Positions 43,652 to 53,685 of a stretch of 64,000 bases of DNA are shown in pieces (position 1 is the first letter of the stretch; each line of letters starts with the position of its first letter). This DNA comes from UMGS1251 sp036666555. Lineage in GTDB: Bacteria; Bacillota; Clostridia; Lachnospirales; Lachnospiraceae. The notes beneath the pieces are model-generated. The model saw only the letters and a program-made list of their open reading frames with translations, did no database searches and was not told where the DNA came from. The position numbers and the translations under genes were made by a program. The stretch spans positions 1 to 64,000 of the forward strand of contig JAVWVS010000003.1 in NCBI GenBank assembly GCA_036666555.1, written 5' to 3'.

Positions 43652-44621
43652 CTACGGAAACGCCCTCCGCACCCCCGGCATTTTCTGCCCTACTAATGTA
43701 ATCCCGACACATACCCCGTACACCAGCACTGCTCTCACTGTCATATACCGATAGGAAAATGGATCGATTGGCAAGAGGATTTGCAGCACTTGTATCACTA
43801 GCATTTGCAACAAATACACCCCGAAGCTGGCTCTCGCCAGTGCCTGAATGCCTTTTTTCAGTTTTCCGTCCGGCTTTAGGATACTGTCCCATGGAATAGT
43901 TTTAAAGAATACGACAACCGCAATCGACAGCAGTATGCAGTCAATGGACATATACCCCATAAAAAAGTCGTCAAAGCCCTCCGCTCCTTTTTTGTTCAGC
44001 AAATAAGTTCCGGCTACCATCCACACAAGGCTGAGTAATCCCAATATGTATATCACGCCCCGCTGCTTCCGGTCTATTTCGATATGATGCAACAGCCATC
44101 CCAAAATCAAGTATCCGACATACCCAAATGCCACCCCGATTGTAACTCCGCCACTTCCCTGCAGTACCGGAATTCCAACAAAACGTTCCAACATGGGTAA
44201 TGCCACCACATTAACAAGCCAAATCAATACCAAATAGTACAGCACAGATACTTTTTCTTTATTGACCACAAGGGATAATACCGGTATACACAGGTACAGC
44301 CCGAACAGTACATAAAAGAACCAAAAGACACCGTTGATTTCATTCATCGCCAGCATACGAATTACCTGCATGGGCGATTCCAATACAACTTCTCCCAGAA
44401 ACATCCTCCAGACCAGATAGATACCTGACCAGATAAGAAATGGGGCTAATATCCGCAGTACTCTCTTTTTTAGAAAGTCTTTTGTGGTATAGCGCTCCCG
44501 GTAATTCAGCAGTGTAATTCCGGTAATCATGAAAAATGCCGGGCATGATTACAACCCCGAAGCTGGCCAATACACGCAGTATATCCAAATAAAGATATCG
44601 CTCCTGTTTCTTATTTCCCAC
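43652..44621 (-). pseudogene. Acyltransferase family 3 gene, broken by an internal deletion
   Basis: Two frames join into a membrane O-acyltransferase 3 that lacks a piece. The N-terminus (44621 down to about 44550) reads RYLYLDILRVLASFGVVIM. In another frame FFMITGITLLNYRERYTT continues to 43652 (292 residues from 44530). In intact members about 40 residues, including the conserved histidine after the first helix, separate these two motifs; here they nearly touch and are out of frame. The junction carries a 9-bp inverted repeat (44523-44531, 44544-44552). The gene is almost certainly inactive. It would have acylated the first cluster's glycan. Confidence 0.8.
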
Positions 44622-46074
44622 GTCGCCTGCTCCTCCACCATTCTACACCATTCCCCAATATACCACAAGTAAAGGATTCCTTTTGCACCAGTAAAAGTAT
44701 CCCATAGATACCGAAATACCCCACCGCCGACACCACGAGCATGAGAAACACCGAGGGTACCGGAAGCTGCTTGATCCCCCAAGCTACGATACCTGCACCC
44801 GCAGTGGCCACCAACACCTTGCGGATACCCGCATTTTTCAGGATTGTCCCAAGGCTGTCCCGGAGATAGAGGGCCTGCACTGCCACCACTGCAAGCTCTG
44901 CCACCATCGTTGCAAACGCTGCGCCGGATGCACCTGTTTTGGGAATCAGCCACAGATTCAACAGGAAGTCGATGACTGCGCCGCAGAGAATCGAGTACAG
45001 CACCTTCTTTTCCTGTCCCATAGGAGTCAGCATCTGGATGCCGGTCACATTGGACAGTCCAATGAACAGAACCGTGGGCATCAGAAAGATCATGGGCAAA
45101 ACCGCTCCCTCAAAGCCCGTCCCGGCCAGAAATAGAATGGATTCTTCTGCAAAGAGCATAAAGTAGACCATGACGGAGGCTGCCAACACGAATACGAATT
45201 GAAAGGCCTTTCCGATGATGCGGTGAAATTCCTCCTTCTGGTTTTTTTCAATGTAGTAGGACAGCCTAGGCAGGAGCACCGTCCCAAGCGAGGTGATCAG
45301 GCTCACCAGTAACACCTTCACCTTGATGGCGGCATTGTAGTAGCCCACATCTGCATCCGTCTTCAGAAAGCCCAGCATGACCACATCCAGATTGGTGTAG
45401 ACACTGATGGCCGCCGATGTAGAAAAAAAGATCAGAATCGGCTTTACATGCTCTCTGAAGTGGTAGGCCCCGGTCTTTTTCAGCGAAACGTATCTCCGCA
45501 GGTTCAGAAAGTTCAGTACATTGGAGCCTCCTCCCGCAAAGACGCTAATGGCCCCGTAGACCATGTAGTCCTCCGGATGCCTGACCACCGCGAACATCAT
45601 TACAATGGATAGGACCTTGAATAAGAGCGTCCGCAGTGTGATGTACGCATACTGCTCCAATGCAGTATACAGCCAGGTCACTCCGATCATATTCAGGAGC
45701 AGCGTGACGCTGTTAATCAGCAACAGCTCCTTTTGAGCTGCAAATTTGGGAATGCCAACAAGGGTGACGAGAAATACCCCAAATGTGACGGCAGTTGTGA
45801 CAGCATTGATAATCAGCAGCTCCTGCACCGTCCGGGACAGCTCTTCCCTGTCGTCCCGCACCTTTGCACAAGCTCTGATTCCATAAGTCGGAATCCCAAG
45901 AGATGCAAACATGGCAAAATAGGTCACTACAGAGGCAGCAAACGCTACCTTGCCATTTCCTACCGCCCCCAGCACCCGTGAAATATATGGAAAGGTAATC
46001 AGAGGAAAGATGATTGCAGATGCCGTGAGAATAAAGTTCATTATGAAGTTGAATTTCACAGATCTGATTTTCAT
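44611..46074 (-). CDS. Polysaccharide flippase (Wzx/RfbX-like)
   Basis: A 487-residue MATE/MVF-type protein with about 14 helices that should flip the lipid-linked repeat unit outward. The N-terminus has NFIMNFILTASAIIFPLITF followed by PYISRVLG, typical of Wzx. The start at 46074 follows AAAGGG six bases after the GT2 stop. Codon use is GC-rich here, unlike the second flippase at 26820-28121. It overlaps the start of the broken acyltransferase. Confidence 0.9.
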   Translation of the reverse strand: MKIRSVKFNFIMNFILTASAIIFPLITFPYISRVLGAVGNGKVAFAASVVTYFAMFASLGIPTYGIRACAKVRDDREELSRTVQELLIINAVTTAVTFGVFLVTLVGIPKFAAQKELLLINSVTLLLNMIGVTWLYTALEQYAYITLRTLLFKVLSIVMMFAVVRHPEDYMVYGAISVFAGGGSNVLNFLNLRRYVSLKKTGAYHFREHVKPILIFFSTSAAISVYTNLDVVMLGFLKTDADVGYYNAAIKVKVLLVSLITSLGTVLLPRLSYYIEKNQKEEFHRIIGKAFQFVFVLAASVMVYFMLFAEESILFLAGTGFEGAVLPMIFLMPTVLFIGLSNVTGIQMLTPMGQEKKVLYSILCGAVIDFLLNLWLIPKTGASGAAFATMVAELAVVAVQALYLRDSLGTILKNAGIRKVLVATAGAGIVAWGIKQLPVPSVFLMLVVSAVGYFGIYGILLLVQKESFTCGILGNGVEWWRSRRRGK

Positions 46075-46079
46075 TTTGC

Positions 46080-47087
46080 TTACCCTTTCATGCCGTTTCG
46101 GATTCTGCCACATCGGAGAATGATACGGTATCCTTTGAATTTTGTTTTCCGGAGCAGGCGAAGCATTCCGCTTTCCTCTCCGGACAACTGATACAGGAGC
46201 TTGCTTTTGCTCTTCATCTTCCGGTCAAATTCCATGAATTGCGTTTTGATATCCCTGTCTCCGGCCGGAAAGCTCATGAATATGGTGATCTGATCCCCAA
46301 TCATCTGTGCAATCCGTTTCGAAATATAACGCACCTTGCACCGCTCCTCCTGCTGCTTCTGATAAGACTGGAGGAAATCCACCAGATGAAATATGACATC
46401 GATGTGGTTCTGCATGTGCTTTTGATACCCCTGCATACTGACACTCTGGGTGGCCTGAGCCAGGCGGTACATGTACACAAAGAGGTCAAAGTACGCCACG
46501 CTCTCCACGTAAGGCACCGGAAACAGGACGTATTCCACGTCCACGTAAAAGCAGTGCTCATCCAAACGGATGTGGTGCTCCTGCAAAATACTTGTCTTAA
46601 TTACGAGGGGATGCATCCCGATTTGGGTTCTTCCCGCCACATCACAAAAGGGCCAGCTTCCGTCCTGTTTCAGCTCCCGGTATGTTTGCGGGGTCTTTTT
46701 GCCGGTTCCGTCATGGACCTCATAATAATTGGTTACTACATAGTCCGCATCACAGGTTTTCAGTGCCTGTACCAATTTGACAAAATCCGGTGTGTTGACC
46801 CAGTCATCACCGTCCACAACCTTAAAGTATTTTCCGCATCCTTCTTCTATTCCTTTATTAATAGTGGAACCATGACCCCCATTTTCTTTAGAAATCACGC
46901 GAAAGGTTTCGGGATATTTATCCTCATATTTTTTTCCAATTTCTGCTGTTGTATCTTTGGAACCATCATCCACAATCAAAACCTCTATTTCCCTTAATAC
47001 TGTTTCTTCTACAAAAGAATTCAAGGTTTGTTCCAGATATTTCTCCACATTGTAAGATGGAACCACAATGGTCAGTACTTTTTCCAT
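46080..47087 (-). CDS. Family 2 glycosyltransferase
   Basis: A cytoplasmic GT-A fold transferase of 335 residues. It has IVVPSYNVEKYLEQTL at the N-terminus, VDDGSKDTT and NGGHGSTINKG, and the metal-binding VDGDDWV near residue 95. The ATG at 47087 follows GGGAGGG; a GTG two codons earlier is less likely. It is GC-rich in its 3' two-thirds, and composition shifts towards AT near the start. Donor and acceptor sugars are unknown. Confidence 0.88.
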   Translation of the reverse strand: MEKVLTIVVPSYNVEKYLEQTLNSFVEETVLREIEVLIVDDGSKDTTAEIGKKYEDKYPETFRVISKENGGHGSTINKGIEEGCGKYFKVVDGDDWVNTPDFVKLVQALKTCDADYVVTNYYEVHDGTGKKTPQTYRELKQDGSWPFCDVAGRTQIGMHPLVIKTSILQEHHIRLDEHCFYVDVEYVLFPVPYVESVAYFDLFVYMYRLAQATQSVSMQGYQKHMQNHIDVIFHLVDFLQSYQKQQEERCKVRYISKRIAQMIGDQITIFMSFPAGDRDIKTQFMEFDRKMKSKSKLLYQLSGEESGMLRLLRKTKFKGYRIILRCGRIRNGMKG

Positions 47088-47104
47088 AATCACCCTCCCA
47101 AAGG

Positions 47105-48115
47105 TTATTTATTTTTTTTATAAATATCTACTAGTTTTCTCCCCTTTGACAATAACGTCATAATAGCATACTGCTTTTTTTTCAAAAGTGCCAAAAGTAT
47201 TTTGTCTTTGTTCGACAACTTCACCTGAATATACTTGTTATTTCCCAACTGTGGGAATAGGTTATACGCATAGCCACAAAACCTGTTTAAATACGGATTC
47301 TTCGAATCTTCCAATACAATCTCCTTAGAAGGAACAAAGTATCCATGTTCAAAAGTTATATATTCTAATTCCTCTTGATATTTTTCGTATTTTCCTTGAT
47401 TTTTAAAATATTGAATCACATCATCAATAGCTGCTGTGCGATAGAAATAACTCTTTTCATAATCATGACTTCTCATAATCGAGCCCTCCCGCAACATATA
47501 ATAGTATAGTGGCTCACTATTTAAATAAACAATACGCCTTGCTTTTAGCAATAATTTTGGTGTCGTTGATAAATCTTCAAATGTCCTGCCCACCGGATAT
47601 TGTAACCCCGTTGACATCCACAAATCTCTGCGATACAGTTTATTCCATGCTCCTGGAGTGGTGATTAAAATCTCGGGAACTAATTCTGAATTCAAGACTT
47701 TATCTCTCACCATGTCCATCATCCATATATCTTCTCTCTCTGTGTCTTCCTCAATGGATTTGTAATCAAATATAACGATATCCACCTGCTTTTCCTCGGC
47801 ACATCGCACTGTTTTTTCTATCAATTGCTCTGAAATAGAATCATCTCCGTCCACAAAAAGTAGATATTTTCCAGTTGCAAGTAGCATTCCTGCATTTCTC
47901 GCATCACTTAATCCACCATTTATTTTATGAATCACTTTAATTCGATGATCCTTTTGTGCATATTGCTCACAGATAGCCCCACACGCGTCCGGTGACCCAT
48001 CGTCTACCAAAATGACTTCAATATCTTTATAGGTTTGTTTCAGTACACTTTGAATGCATTTATCAAGGTAAGATTCTATATTATAAATTGGTATAATCAC
48101 ACTTACTATTGCCAT
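47105..48115 (-). CDS. Family 2 glycosyltransferase
   Basis: A 336-residue GT2 enzyme with VIIPIYNIESYLDKCIQSVL, VDDGSPDACG, NGGLSDARNAG and VDGDDSI, the standard GT-A donor and metal motifs in the first 100 residues. The C-terminus is basic (KGRKLVDIYKKNK), suiting membrane contact. The start lies inside the preceding gene, overlapping it by 35 bases, with GGGAGAG upstream of the ATG. Confidence 0.9.
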   Translation of the reverse strand: MAIVSVIIPIYNIESYLDKCIQSVLKQTYKDIEVILVDDGSPDACGAICEQYAQKDHRIKVIHKINGGLSDARNAGMLLATGKYLLFVDGDDSISEQLIEKTVRCAEEKQVDIVIFDYKSIEEDTEREDIWMMDMVRDKVLNSELVPEILITTPGAWNKLYRRDLWMSTGLQYPVGRTFEDLSTTPKLLLKARRIVYLNSEPLYYYMLREGSIMRSHDYEKSYFYRTAAIDDVIQYFKNQGKYEKYQEELEYITFEHGYFVPSKEIVLEDSKNPYLNRFCGYAYNLFPQLGNNKYIQVKLSNKDKILLALLKKKQYAIMTLLSKGRKLVDIYKKNK

Positions 48116-49211
48116 ATATTCTCTCCCATTGTTTACTTTGCTTCACCAAATCATAATCACATGCTTCTTCTAAAAGTTTTACTTCTTTTCTATCATATCG
48201 TTGGTGTTCCATAATAAATTGTGCCCATTGTTGAGGTGATGCCTTGTATGGTAGGAAATAGCAACGTTCCTGTATTTTTGCTTCACTCGTTATATGATTG
48301 CTGAAAATACACTCTAATTTGGTACATTGTGCCTCCACGCCCACAATGGGAAGCCCTTCAAACCTAGACGGTAACAAAAAGATATCCATTGCTTGATACA
48401 GTTTATTTGTATCTGCACACCATCCTAAAAACCTAACCGCATGTTCCATTTTTCTTTTTCGTACTTGTTCTTTTATTTCTTCCAACTCAATGCCACTACC
48501 CACAAGCAATAATATTGCATTTTTTTGTTGTCTCAACACTTGTTCAAATACTTGCACTAAAAATGGATAATTTTTTGCATAACAAAAATTTCCCACATGT
48601 CCAATAACCAATTTGCTTTCAATACCCATTTCCTTTCGGGTTTTTTTTCGCAATGCCTCATCATATACAAAAACGGTTCTATCCACTGTATTAAAAATAA
48701 CCTGAAATTTTTTTGAATTTACTATTTTTTTTGGGAATAACCACATGCCCGCTTTTTTAGAACAACCGTAATAATCAGTAGCTGTACGGTAAAGAAATAA
48801 TCTGCAAATGTAATGAAGGATATTATAACTGACCCGTTGCGCTTTGCTTTCACAATCATTTCCGCTTGAATGGCTGTGAATGATTCGTTTTGGTACCTTC
48901 ATATGCATTGCCGCCAGTGCCGTAACACAATCGATAGCTGTAGATATATTGAGATACACGGTATCATATTTTTCTTTTTGTAAAATGGCACACACCTGAA
49001 GATATTGTTTAATAGGATGTCTAAGGTTTGCTATGGCAAATAATCGGGACTCAAACCCACACAGTTTCTCTTTTAATTCTCCATCCACTTCATTTGTAAG
49101 AAAATCAATTCTTACATCCTTTCCTTTTGTAGCTTCCAAAAAATTCAATAAGTATTTATCAATTCCTCCAGATTTTCCATCCATAATAAATCCCGTTAAT
49201 ATTCTCTTCAT
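48081..49211 (-). CDS. GT4-type glycosyltransferase
   Basis: A GT-B fold transferase of 376 residues with GKSGGIDKYLLNFLE at the N-terminus, a HSHSSGND segment, GHVGNFCYAKNYPFLVQVF at about 190 and the donor-site PSRFEGLPIVGVEAQ near 295. It fits a retaining GT4 enzyme. The ATG overlaps the polymerase gene's stop (ATGA). It adds a sugar to the repeat unit of the first glycan; which sugar is unknown. Confidence 0.88.
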   Translation of the reverse strand: MKRILTGFIMDGKSGGIDKYLLNFLEATKGKDVRIDFLTNEVDGELKEKLCGFESRLFAIANLRHPIKQYLQVCAILQKEKYDTVYLNISTAIDCVTALAAMHMKVPKRIIHSHSSGNDCESKAQRVSYNILHYICRLFLYRTATDYYGCSKKAGMWLFPKKIVNSKKFQVIFNTVDRTVFVYDEALRKKTRKEMGIESKLVIGHVGNFCYAKNYPFLVQVFEQVLRQQKNAILLLVGSGIELEEIKEQVRKRKMEHAVRFLGWCADTNKLYQAMDIFLLPSRFEGLPIVGVEAQCTKLECIFSNHITSEAKIQERCYFLPYKASPQQWAQFIMEHQRYDRKEVKLLEEACDYDLVKQSKQWERIYGNSKCDYTNL

Positions 49212-50605
49212 ATTGTATTCCTTTTTCCACTCATCATTGCCATTAAGTATCCAAAGCAAAGCCAAAAGCAGTATCCTTGTGGCGTATTAACATAAAATAT
49301 AATGGAAAGAAATGTACTTGCAATCGCCATTGTAAACACCATTACAAAAGCCATACTTGCCAATCCTTTTCCTCCATTGGGAATATATCGAATGTTTTTT
49401 ATCCAGAAAATAATGGTACTAATAACAAGAAATAAAAACAAACCTACTCCTACAAGACCTTGACTGATCAATATGTCCATTTCTAAATTGTGCATGGAAT
49501 CATATCGTATCCCCGATGAATTTTTGACCATATAAGATTCCGGCATATTTTTCTCTGCATAGGATGCTATGTTTCGATAGCTGACGCCAAATACCGGTTT
49601 GCTCTTTGCAATTTGTAACCCCTCTTTCCAAAGTTCTATTCTACCATTACTAGTATCTTTTACAAGATCTTTTTGCCGCCCAATAATTGCTTCAGGATGA
49701 CTCACTTTCGTCTGATTTGTATTGTTTTTTTCAGCAATCATACTGACAATTTTTTTATCCATTTGGTTGTATTTTATCTTGATTTCACTTGAAACTCCTA
49801 CCGATACAATTGCACTCAAAGCACTTAGAAGCAATACAATAACTACTTTTTTACCAGCCGGAACTAATTTAATCTTTTGAAACACCACTATCCCAACCAA
49901 AGCAAATGTTCCCATTGCAATACATGTCATTCCCGTTCTGGAATCCGAAAACAGAATATACAAACTATTAGTTAGAAATGCAAGACTTAACAAAATTTTC
50001 AATCCCATATTTTTCACTTGCGTTATCAAATATATTGCCATAATCATCGCAATCACACTAATAGTCGCACCATGATTCGGATCATCATAGATTCCCCATA
50101 ATCTCCCCCACCGAAATCCAACTGCATGCGTCACTCCGGTTGCATCTTTAAATTCTAGATTTCTCCCCCAGTACACCATGCTTAAGCTCACCATATTAGC
50201 AATCGTGCAGTATATCACATAAATAGTGGATAGGAAAAAAAATTCCCTCTTCATTTCCCATATTTTATAATCCTTTGAAGCTATGTAAAGAAGAAAAATC
50301 GGTAAAACCATCCATATGATTGCTTTTATATTATTGGTCACCCCATAATGATAATTCAAAACGGCACTGAATACATAACTCCCAATAAATAAAAGCAGAA
50401 TCCACAGATTTTTCACTTTTAAATAGGTTCGATAATGCACCATCATCCATAGCACCATCGCCATTCCCCATAAAGTAATCACATAGGTTGTGACATTCAT
50501 AATTCGACTGCCATTTACAAAAGCATTAAAGGCCAAGAGTAAATATAGTAAATAAGATACTTTAAAAACAAATAATATATTTTTAAACCTTTTATTTTCT
50601 ATCAT
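49208..50605 (-). CDS. O-antigen polymerase/ligase-like membrane protein (Wzy)
   Basis: A 465-residue protein with about eleven helices and a large outside loop (about 275-375) carrying GRQKDLVKDTSNGRIELW and YDSMHNLEMDILISQG. This matches the Wzy_C/O-antigen ligase family (conserved R and H). It would polymerise the repeat units flipped by the Wzx at 44611. The ribosome site GGAGG lies 16 bases from the ATG, which is unusually far. Confidence 0.85.
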   Translation of the reverse strand: MIENKRFKNILFVFKVSYLLYLLLAFNAFVNGSRIMNVTTYVITLWGMAMVLWMMVHYRTYLKVKNLWILLLFIGSYVFSAVLNYHYGVTNNIKAIIWMVLPIFLLYIASKDYKIWEMKREFFFLSTIYVIYCTIANMVSLSMVYWGRNLEFKDATGVTHAVGFRWGRLWGIYDDPNHGATISVIAMIMAIYLITQVKNMGLKILLSLAFLTNSLYILFSDSRTGMTCIAMGTFALVGIVVFQKIKLVPAGKKVVIVLLLSALSAIVSVGVSSEIKIKYNQMDKKIVSMIAEKNNTNQTKVSHPEAIIGRQKDLVKDTSNGRIELWKEGLQIAKSKPVFGVSYRNIASYAEKNMPESYMVKNSSGIRYDSMHNLEMDILISQGLVGVGLFLFLVISTIIFWIKNIRYIPNGGKGLASMAFVMVFTMAIASTFLSIIFYVNTPQGYCFWLCFGYLMAMMSGKRNTI

Positions 50606-50618
50606 AAATTCTATTTCT

Positions 50619-51686
50619 TTACCTCCCCGACTTTACTTTTGAATACACCATAGGCAGTTTGTTTTTCACAATATACACCGCTCTTCCCATAGTCAGACAC
50701 ATGACCTTATTCTCTCTCTTCAAGAACCACAGGAGCAGTTCTAACGCTCTACTATCCTTCGCTTTTGCGGAAGGAATCAGTTCTTTGAATAATTCTTTCG
50801 AACATAGTGTTTTACACCAGCCATAACGCCGTCTATAAGTCATCTGTGCTCGTGGATCACAATTTCTCTGTAATGCCGACAAAATATATCGTGCATATAA
50901 ACTTCCTAGTATCCCTCTTACTTCCTGTGTATCCATATTCCAATATTGATATTGTTTAAAGATCATCTCGATTCGTTTCTGATGAAGTTTATAATAATCC
51001 GGTACGAATTTGTTGGTCAGACTGTTTTCCAATCGTTTCGCATAATGGTATGGTGCAATGGGAAGCGTATTCATACTTTCGATGTCCATGCAGAACTTCA
51101 CGTTAAATAAAATATCTTCAATTAAACGAATATTTTCATACTGTAATTGTAATTTTCGCAGGTATTCCAAACAATACATTTTGTTCCAGGCATACCCATA
51201 TAGTGTCTCTTGCTCCAAGTAAATGATATATTTTCTCAATTCTTGGCGATTAGCATAATAATGTTCTTCCGGTATGACGTTGTGACGATATGCAAAACTG
51301 CCATCTTTGTCGTAATATTCTTCCTGTAATCCAAACACCACGATTTTCGCTGGGTTTTTCTGCAAAGAATCGTATACTTTTTGCAAAAGATCAGCCTCCA
51401 CCGTATCATCCGAATCCATAAACCATATGTATTCTCCGGTTGCTGCTTTTTCTCCCGTATTACGGGCAGTACTTAATCCCTGGTTCACCTTATGGTGAAC
51501 TACTTTCATCTTCGCTTCCTTCTTGGCATACTCTTCGGCTATCTTTCCGCTTTGATCCGGTGAGCAATCGTCTACCACAATCAGTTCCCAGTTCTCATAT
51601 GTCTGTGCCAGTATGCTTTCCACTGCTTTTGTAATATATTTTTCTACGCCATATGCCGGCATGACAATACTGAAAAATGGTTTCAT
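50619..51686 (-). CDS. Family 2 glycosyltransferase
   Basis: A 355-residue GT2 enzyme with FSIVMPAYGVEKYITKAV, VDDCSPDQSG, NQGLSTARNTG and MDSDDTV as metal site in the first 100 residues, then an alpha-helical C-terminal part. The ATG follows GGAGGGG. It probably acts early in repeat-unit assembly, being the second transferase after the priming enzyme. Confidence 0.9.
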   Translation of the reverse strand: MKPFFSIVMPAYGVEKYITKAVESILAQTYENWELIVVDDCSPDQSGKIAEEYAKKEAKMKVVHHKVNQGLSTARNTGEKAATGEYIWFMDSDDTVEADLLQKVYDSLQKNPAKIVVFGLQEEYYDKDGSFAYRHNVIPEEHYYANRQELRKYIIYLEQETLYGYAWNKMYCLEYLRKLQLQYENIRLIEDILFNVKFCMDIESMNTLPIAPYHYAKRLENSLTNKFVPDYYKLHQKRIEMIFKQYQYWNMDTQEVRGILGSLYARYILSALQRNCDPRAQMTYRRRYGWCKTLCSKELFKELIPSAKAKDSRALELLLWFLKRENKVMCLTMGRAVYIVKNKLPMVYSKVKSGR

Positions 51687-51687
51687 C

Positions 51688-52923
51688 TTACCCCTCCGTT
51701 AATTCCCGAATCAATGTCTCTATTTTCCTATATGCCTTGGGCCGGTCAAATTGTTCTTCTGCAATCCTTCTGGCTCTTCGCCCCATTTCTTCCTTCTGGT
51801 CGGGATGATCATACAGTTCTTCAATCGCATCCGCCAAAATCCCTACATCTTCCGGTAAAATGTTCACACCAAACCCATCCATTTCTACCTTTTTTCGAAA
51901 TTCCGGACTCATGCAGGTATTAATCATTGCTTGTCCCGCTGCTAAGTAATCTCCGATTTTTGTCACAATACTTTGAGGTGCTTTTTTGACAAAAGAATTC
52001 ACTAGCACATCTGATTTTGTTAAGTACGCCGCCATTTTTTCATAAGGCACATAACCTAAGAATTCCACATTGTAAATCTGCCTGTCTCTGGAAAGTTGTT
52101 CTAACTCATCCTTGGTCGGTCCCCCACCCATAATTTTGATTTTAATATGGGACAGTCCTCGATTAGCCAACTCTTCTCCCACTAGCACCATAGTCCGAAT
52201 GTCATAACTGGTTCCGATGGTTCCTGCATAAGATACCCAGAACTCTCCTTCCGATTTAGGAATCAGCGGCGCATAGGCCAATGCTCCTTTATCAAAAGCA
52301 TCGATTTCATTGCCCACATAAACCGTCACTTTGGGCACCTGTCGGTCCTGATTGCGAAAAGGATAGTCCCGATACTCATCCGAAGTACCCACTACCCCTG
52401 ACACCAAGGAATAGACCTTTTCTGCATCTCTTTGGAGGGGATAGAACAATGCACTACTGACCAGCGGAATGTCTACCACCATCTTCATGGCTTCCGGCCA
52501 GAGGTCATTCACATCTGCCACGAAAGGGATTCCCTTTTCCACCGCATAATTGGCTGCCGCAAGCGCCACGTCATTCGGTGGAATTTCACAGTAAATCAGG
52601 TCATAATTCCCCTCCTTTTGCAATAGGGTCGTCAGATTCTTTGCCGCAATCTTATGGCTTCGTATTCTCCTAACGTCAATATTTTTCCGATACCCCGGTT
52701 CATAAATAAATTTCAATCCGAACAAATAGGTGTCTTTTCTGATTTTTTTTAGATCTCGTTGTTCTTTTTCCCAATGTTGAAAAGTAGTAGTAATCAGATC
52801 TACTTGGTATCCGGCACGACTTAAAAATTCACATAAATACCGGAATCTCGTATATCCTTTTTCTCCCTCTAATTTCACTCCCATAGTAATGACTGCTATT
52901 TTCTTCACTTTTTCATCCCTCAT
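51688..52923 (-). CDS. GT4-type glycosyltransferase
   Basis: A GT-B fold enzyme of 411 residues with the N-terminal domain (AVITMGVKLEGEKGYTRFR), ADVNDLWPEAM near 135, SYAGTIGTSYDIRTMV at about 230 and a C-terminal donor domain (PYEKMAAYLTKSDVLVNSF). It follows the priming transferase by 11 bases and so is a good candidate for adding the second sugar. The ATG follows AGGA weakly. Confidence 0.85.
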   Translation of the reverse strand: MRDEKVKKIAVITMGVKLEGEKGYTRFRYLCEFLSRAGYQVDLITTTFQHWEKEQRDLKKIRKDTYLFGLKFIYEPGYRKNIDVRRIRSHKIAAKNLTTLLQKEGNYDLIYCEIPPNDVALAAANYAVEKGIPFVADVNDLWPEAMKMVVDIPLVSSALFYPLQRDAEKVYSLVSGVVGTSDEYRDYPFRNQDRQVPKVTVYVGNEIDAFDKGALAYAPLIPKSEGEFWVSYAGTIGTSYDIRTMVLVGEELANRGLSHIKIKIMGGGPTKDELEQLSRDRQIYNVEFLGYVPYEKMAAYLTKSDVLVNSFVKKAPQSIVTKIGDYLAAGQAMINTCMSPEFRKKVEMDGFGVNILPEDVGILADAIEELYDHPDQKEEMGRRARRIAEEQFDRPKAYRKIETLIRELTEG

Positions 52924-52934
52924 TGATTGTCCTG

Positions 52935-53633
52935 TTATCGTAGCACTGTCAGTGCCGTTTTTATCATAATCTTCATGTCTTCCATCGCACCAAAACGCTC
53001 CAGATATTCCAGATTCTGTTTCATTTTCTCCGGTAGAAGATATTGCACATACGTTTCATCCACGGTTGTTCCGTATTTTTTTTGATACTGTGCTATCATC
53101 GTATCTTCGTCTTTACACGCAATGCTTGCATTAGATGTAATGCCGGCAGGAAGCAACAATGTGGCCATCATCTCCTCTGTATATTGTTCTACGTATTTCG
53201 CCACTTCCGGTCTGGTCCCTACAAAAGACATGTCTCCACGAAGCACGTTGAATAGCTGGGGAAGTTCATCCAGTCGAAGCTTCCGAAGCCTCTGCCCCAC
53301 TTTGGTAATACGATGGTCTTCACTCTGGGTAAGAAGTGGTCCTTTTTGATCTGCATCCATGACCATAGTCCTAAACTTGAAAATACGATATGGTTTCCCA
53401 TATCGCGTGATTCGTTCTTGTCTATAAAAGACAGGCCCACGGCTGTCCTTTTTTATTATTACTGCAATGACTATCATGACCGGTGCAAACAAAACGGTTA
53501 AAATGGATGCAAGAAAAACATCCATCATACGTTTGAAGCGTATCTTGGACTGTTTTTCGGCTATCATTTGATAATACTCTTGGACGCAGTCATTTTGCAT
53601 CTGTTTTGGTAGTTCTTTCCATTTTTTCAACAT
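52935..53633 (-). CDS. Priming polyisoprenyl-phosphate sugar-1-phosphate transferase
   Basis: This enzyme starts repeat-unit synthesis by moving a sugar-1-phosphate onto undecaprenyl phosphate. The 232-residue product is the short PglC-like form: one membrane/re-entrant helix (about 37-60), then the catalytic core with FKFRTMVMDAD, LRKLRLDELPQLFNVLRGDM and SFVGTRPE. It lacks the N-terminal four-helix part of WbaP/WcaJ. The ATG follows AAGGG. It is the second gene of the first glycan operon. Confidence 0.93.
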   Translation of the reverse strand: MLKKWKELPKQMQNDCVQEYYQMIAEKQSKIRFKRMMDVFLASILTVLFAPVMIVIAVIIKKDSRGPVFYRQERITRYGKPYRIFKFRTMVMDADQKGPLLTQSEDHRITKVGQRLRKLRLDELPQLFNVLRGDMSFVGTRPEVAKYVEQYTEEMMATLLLPAGITSNASIACKDEDTMIAQYQKKYGTTVDETYVQYLLPEKMKQNLEYLERFGAMEDMKIMIKTALTVLR

Positions 53634-53685
53634 TTTTTTATCCCTTTAAAATATTTTGAAACACCGTCAGCACATACTCCACCTG

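Noticed and set aside
43569..43892. Minus-strand frame of 107 codons overlapping the acyltransferase end
   Set aside because: It is an out-of-frame reading of the acyltransferase C-terminus with no start signal.
46239..46997. Plus-strand open frame of 252 codons opposite a GT2 gene
   Set aside because: It mirrors a clear glycosyltransferase on the minus strand; the His-rich, biased composition is that of an antisense frame in GC-rich sequence.
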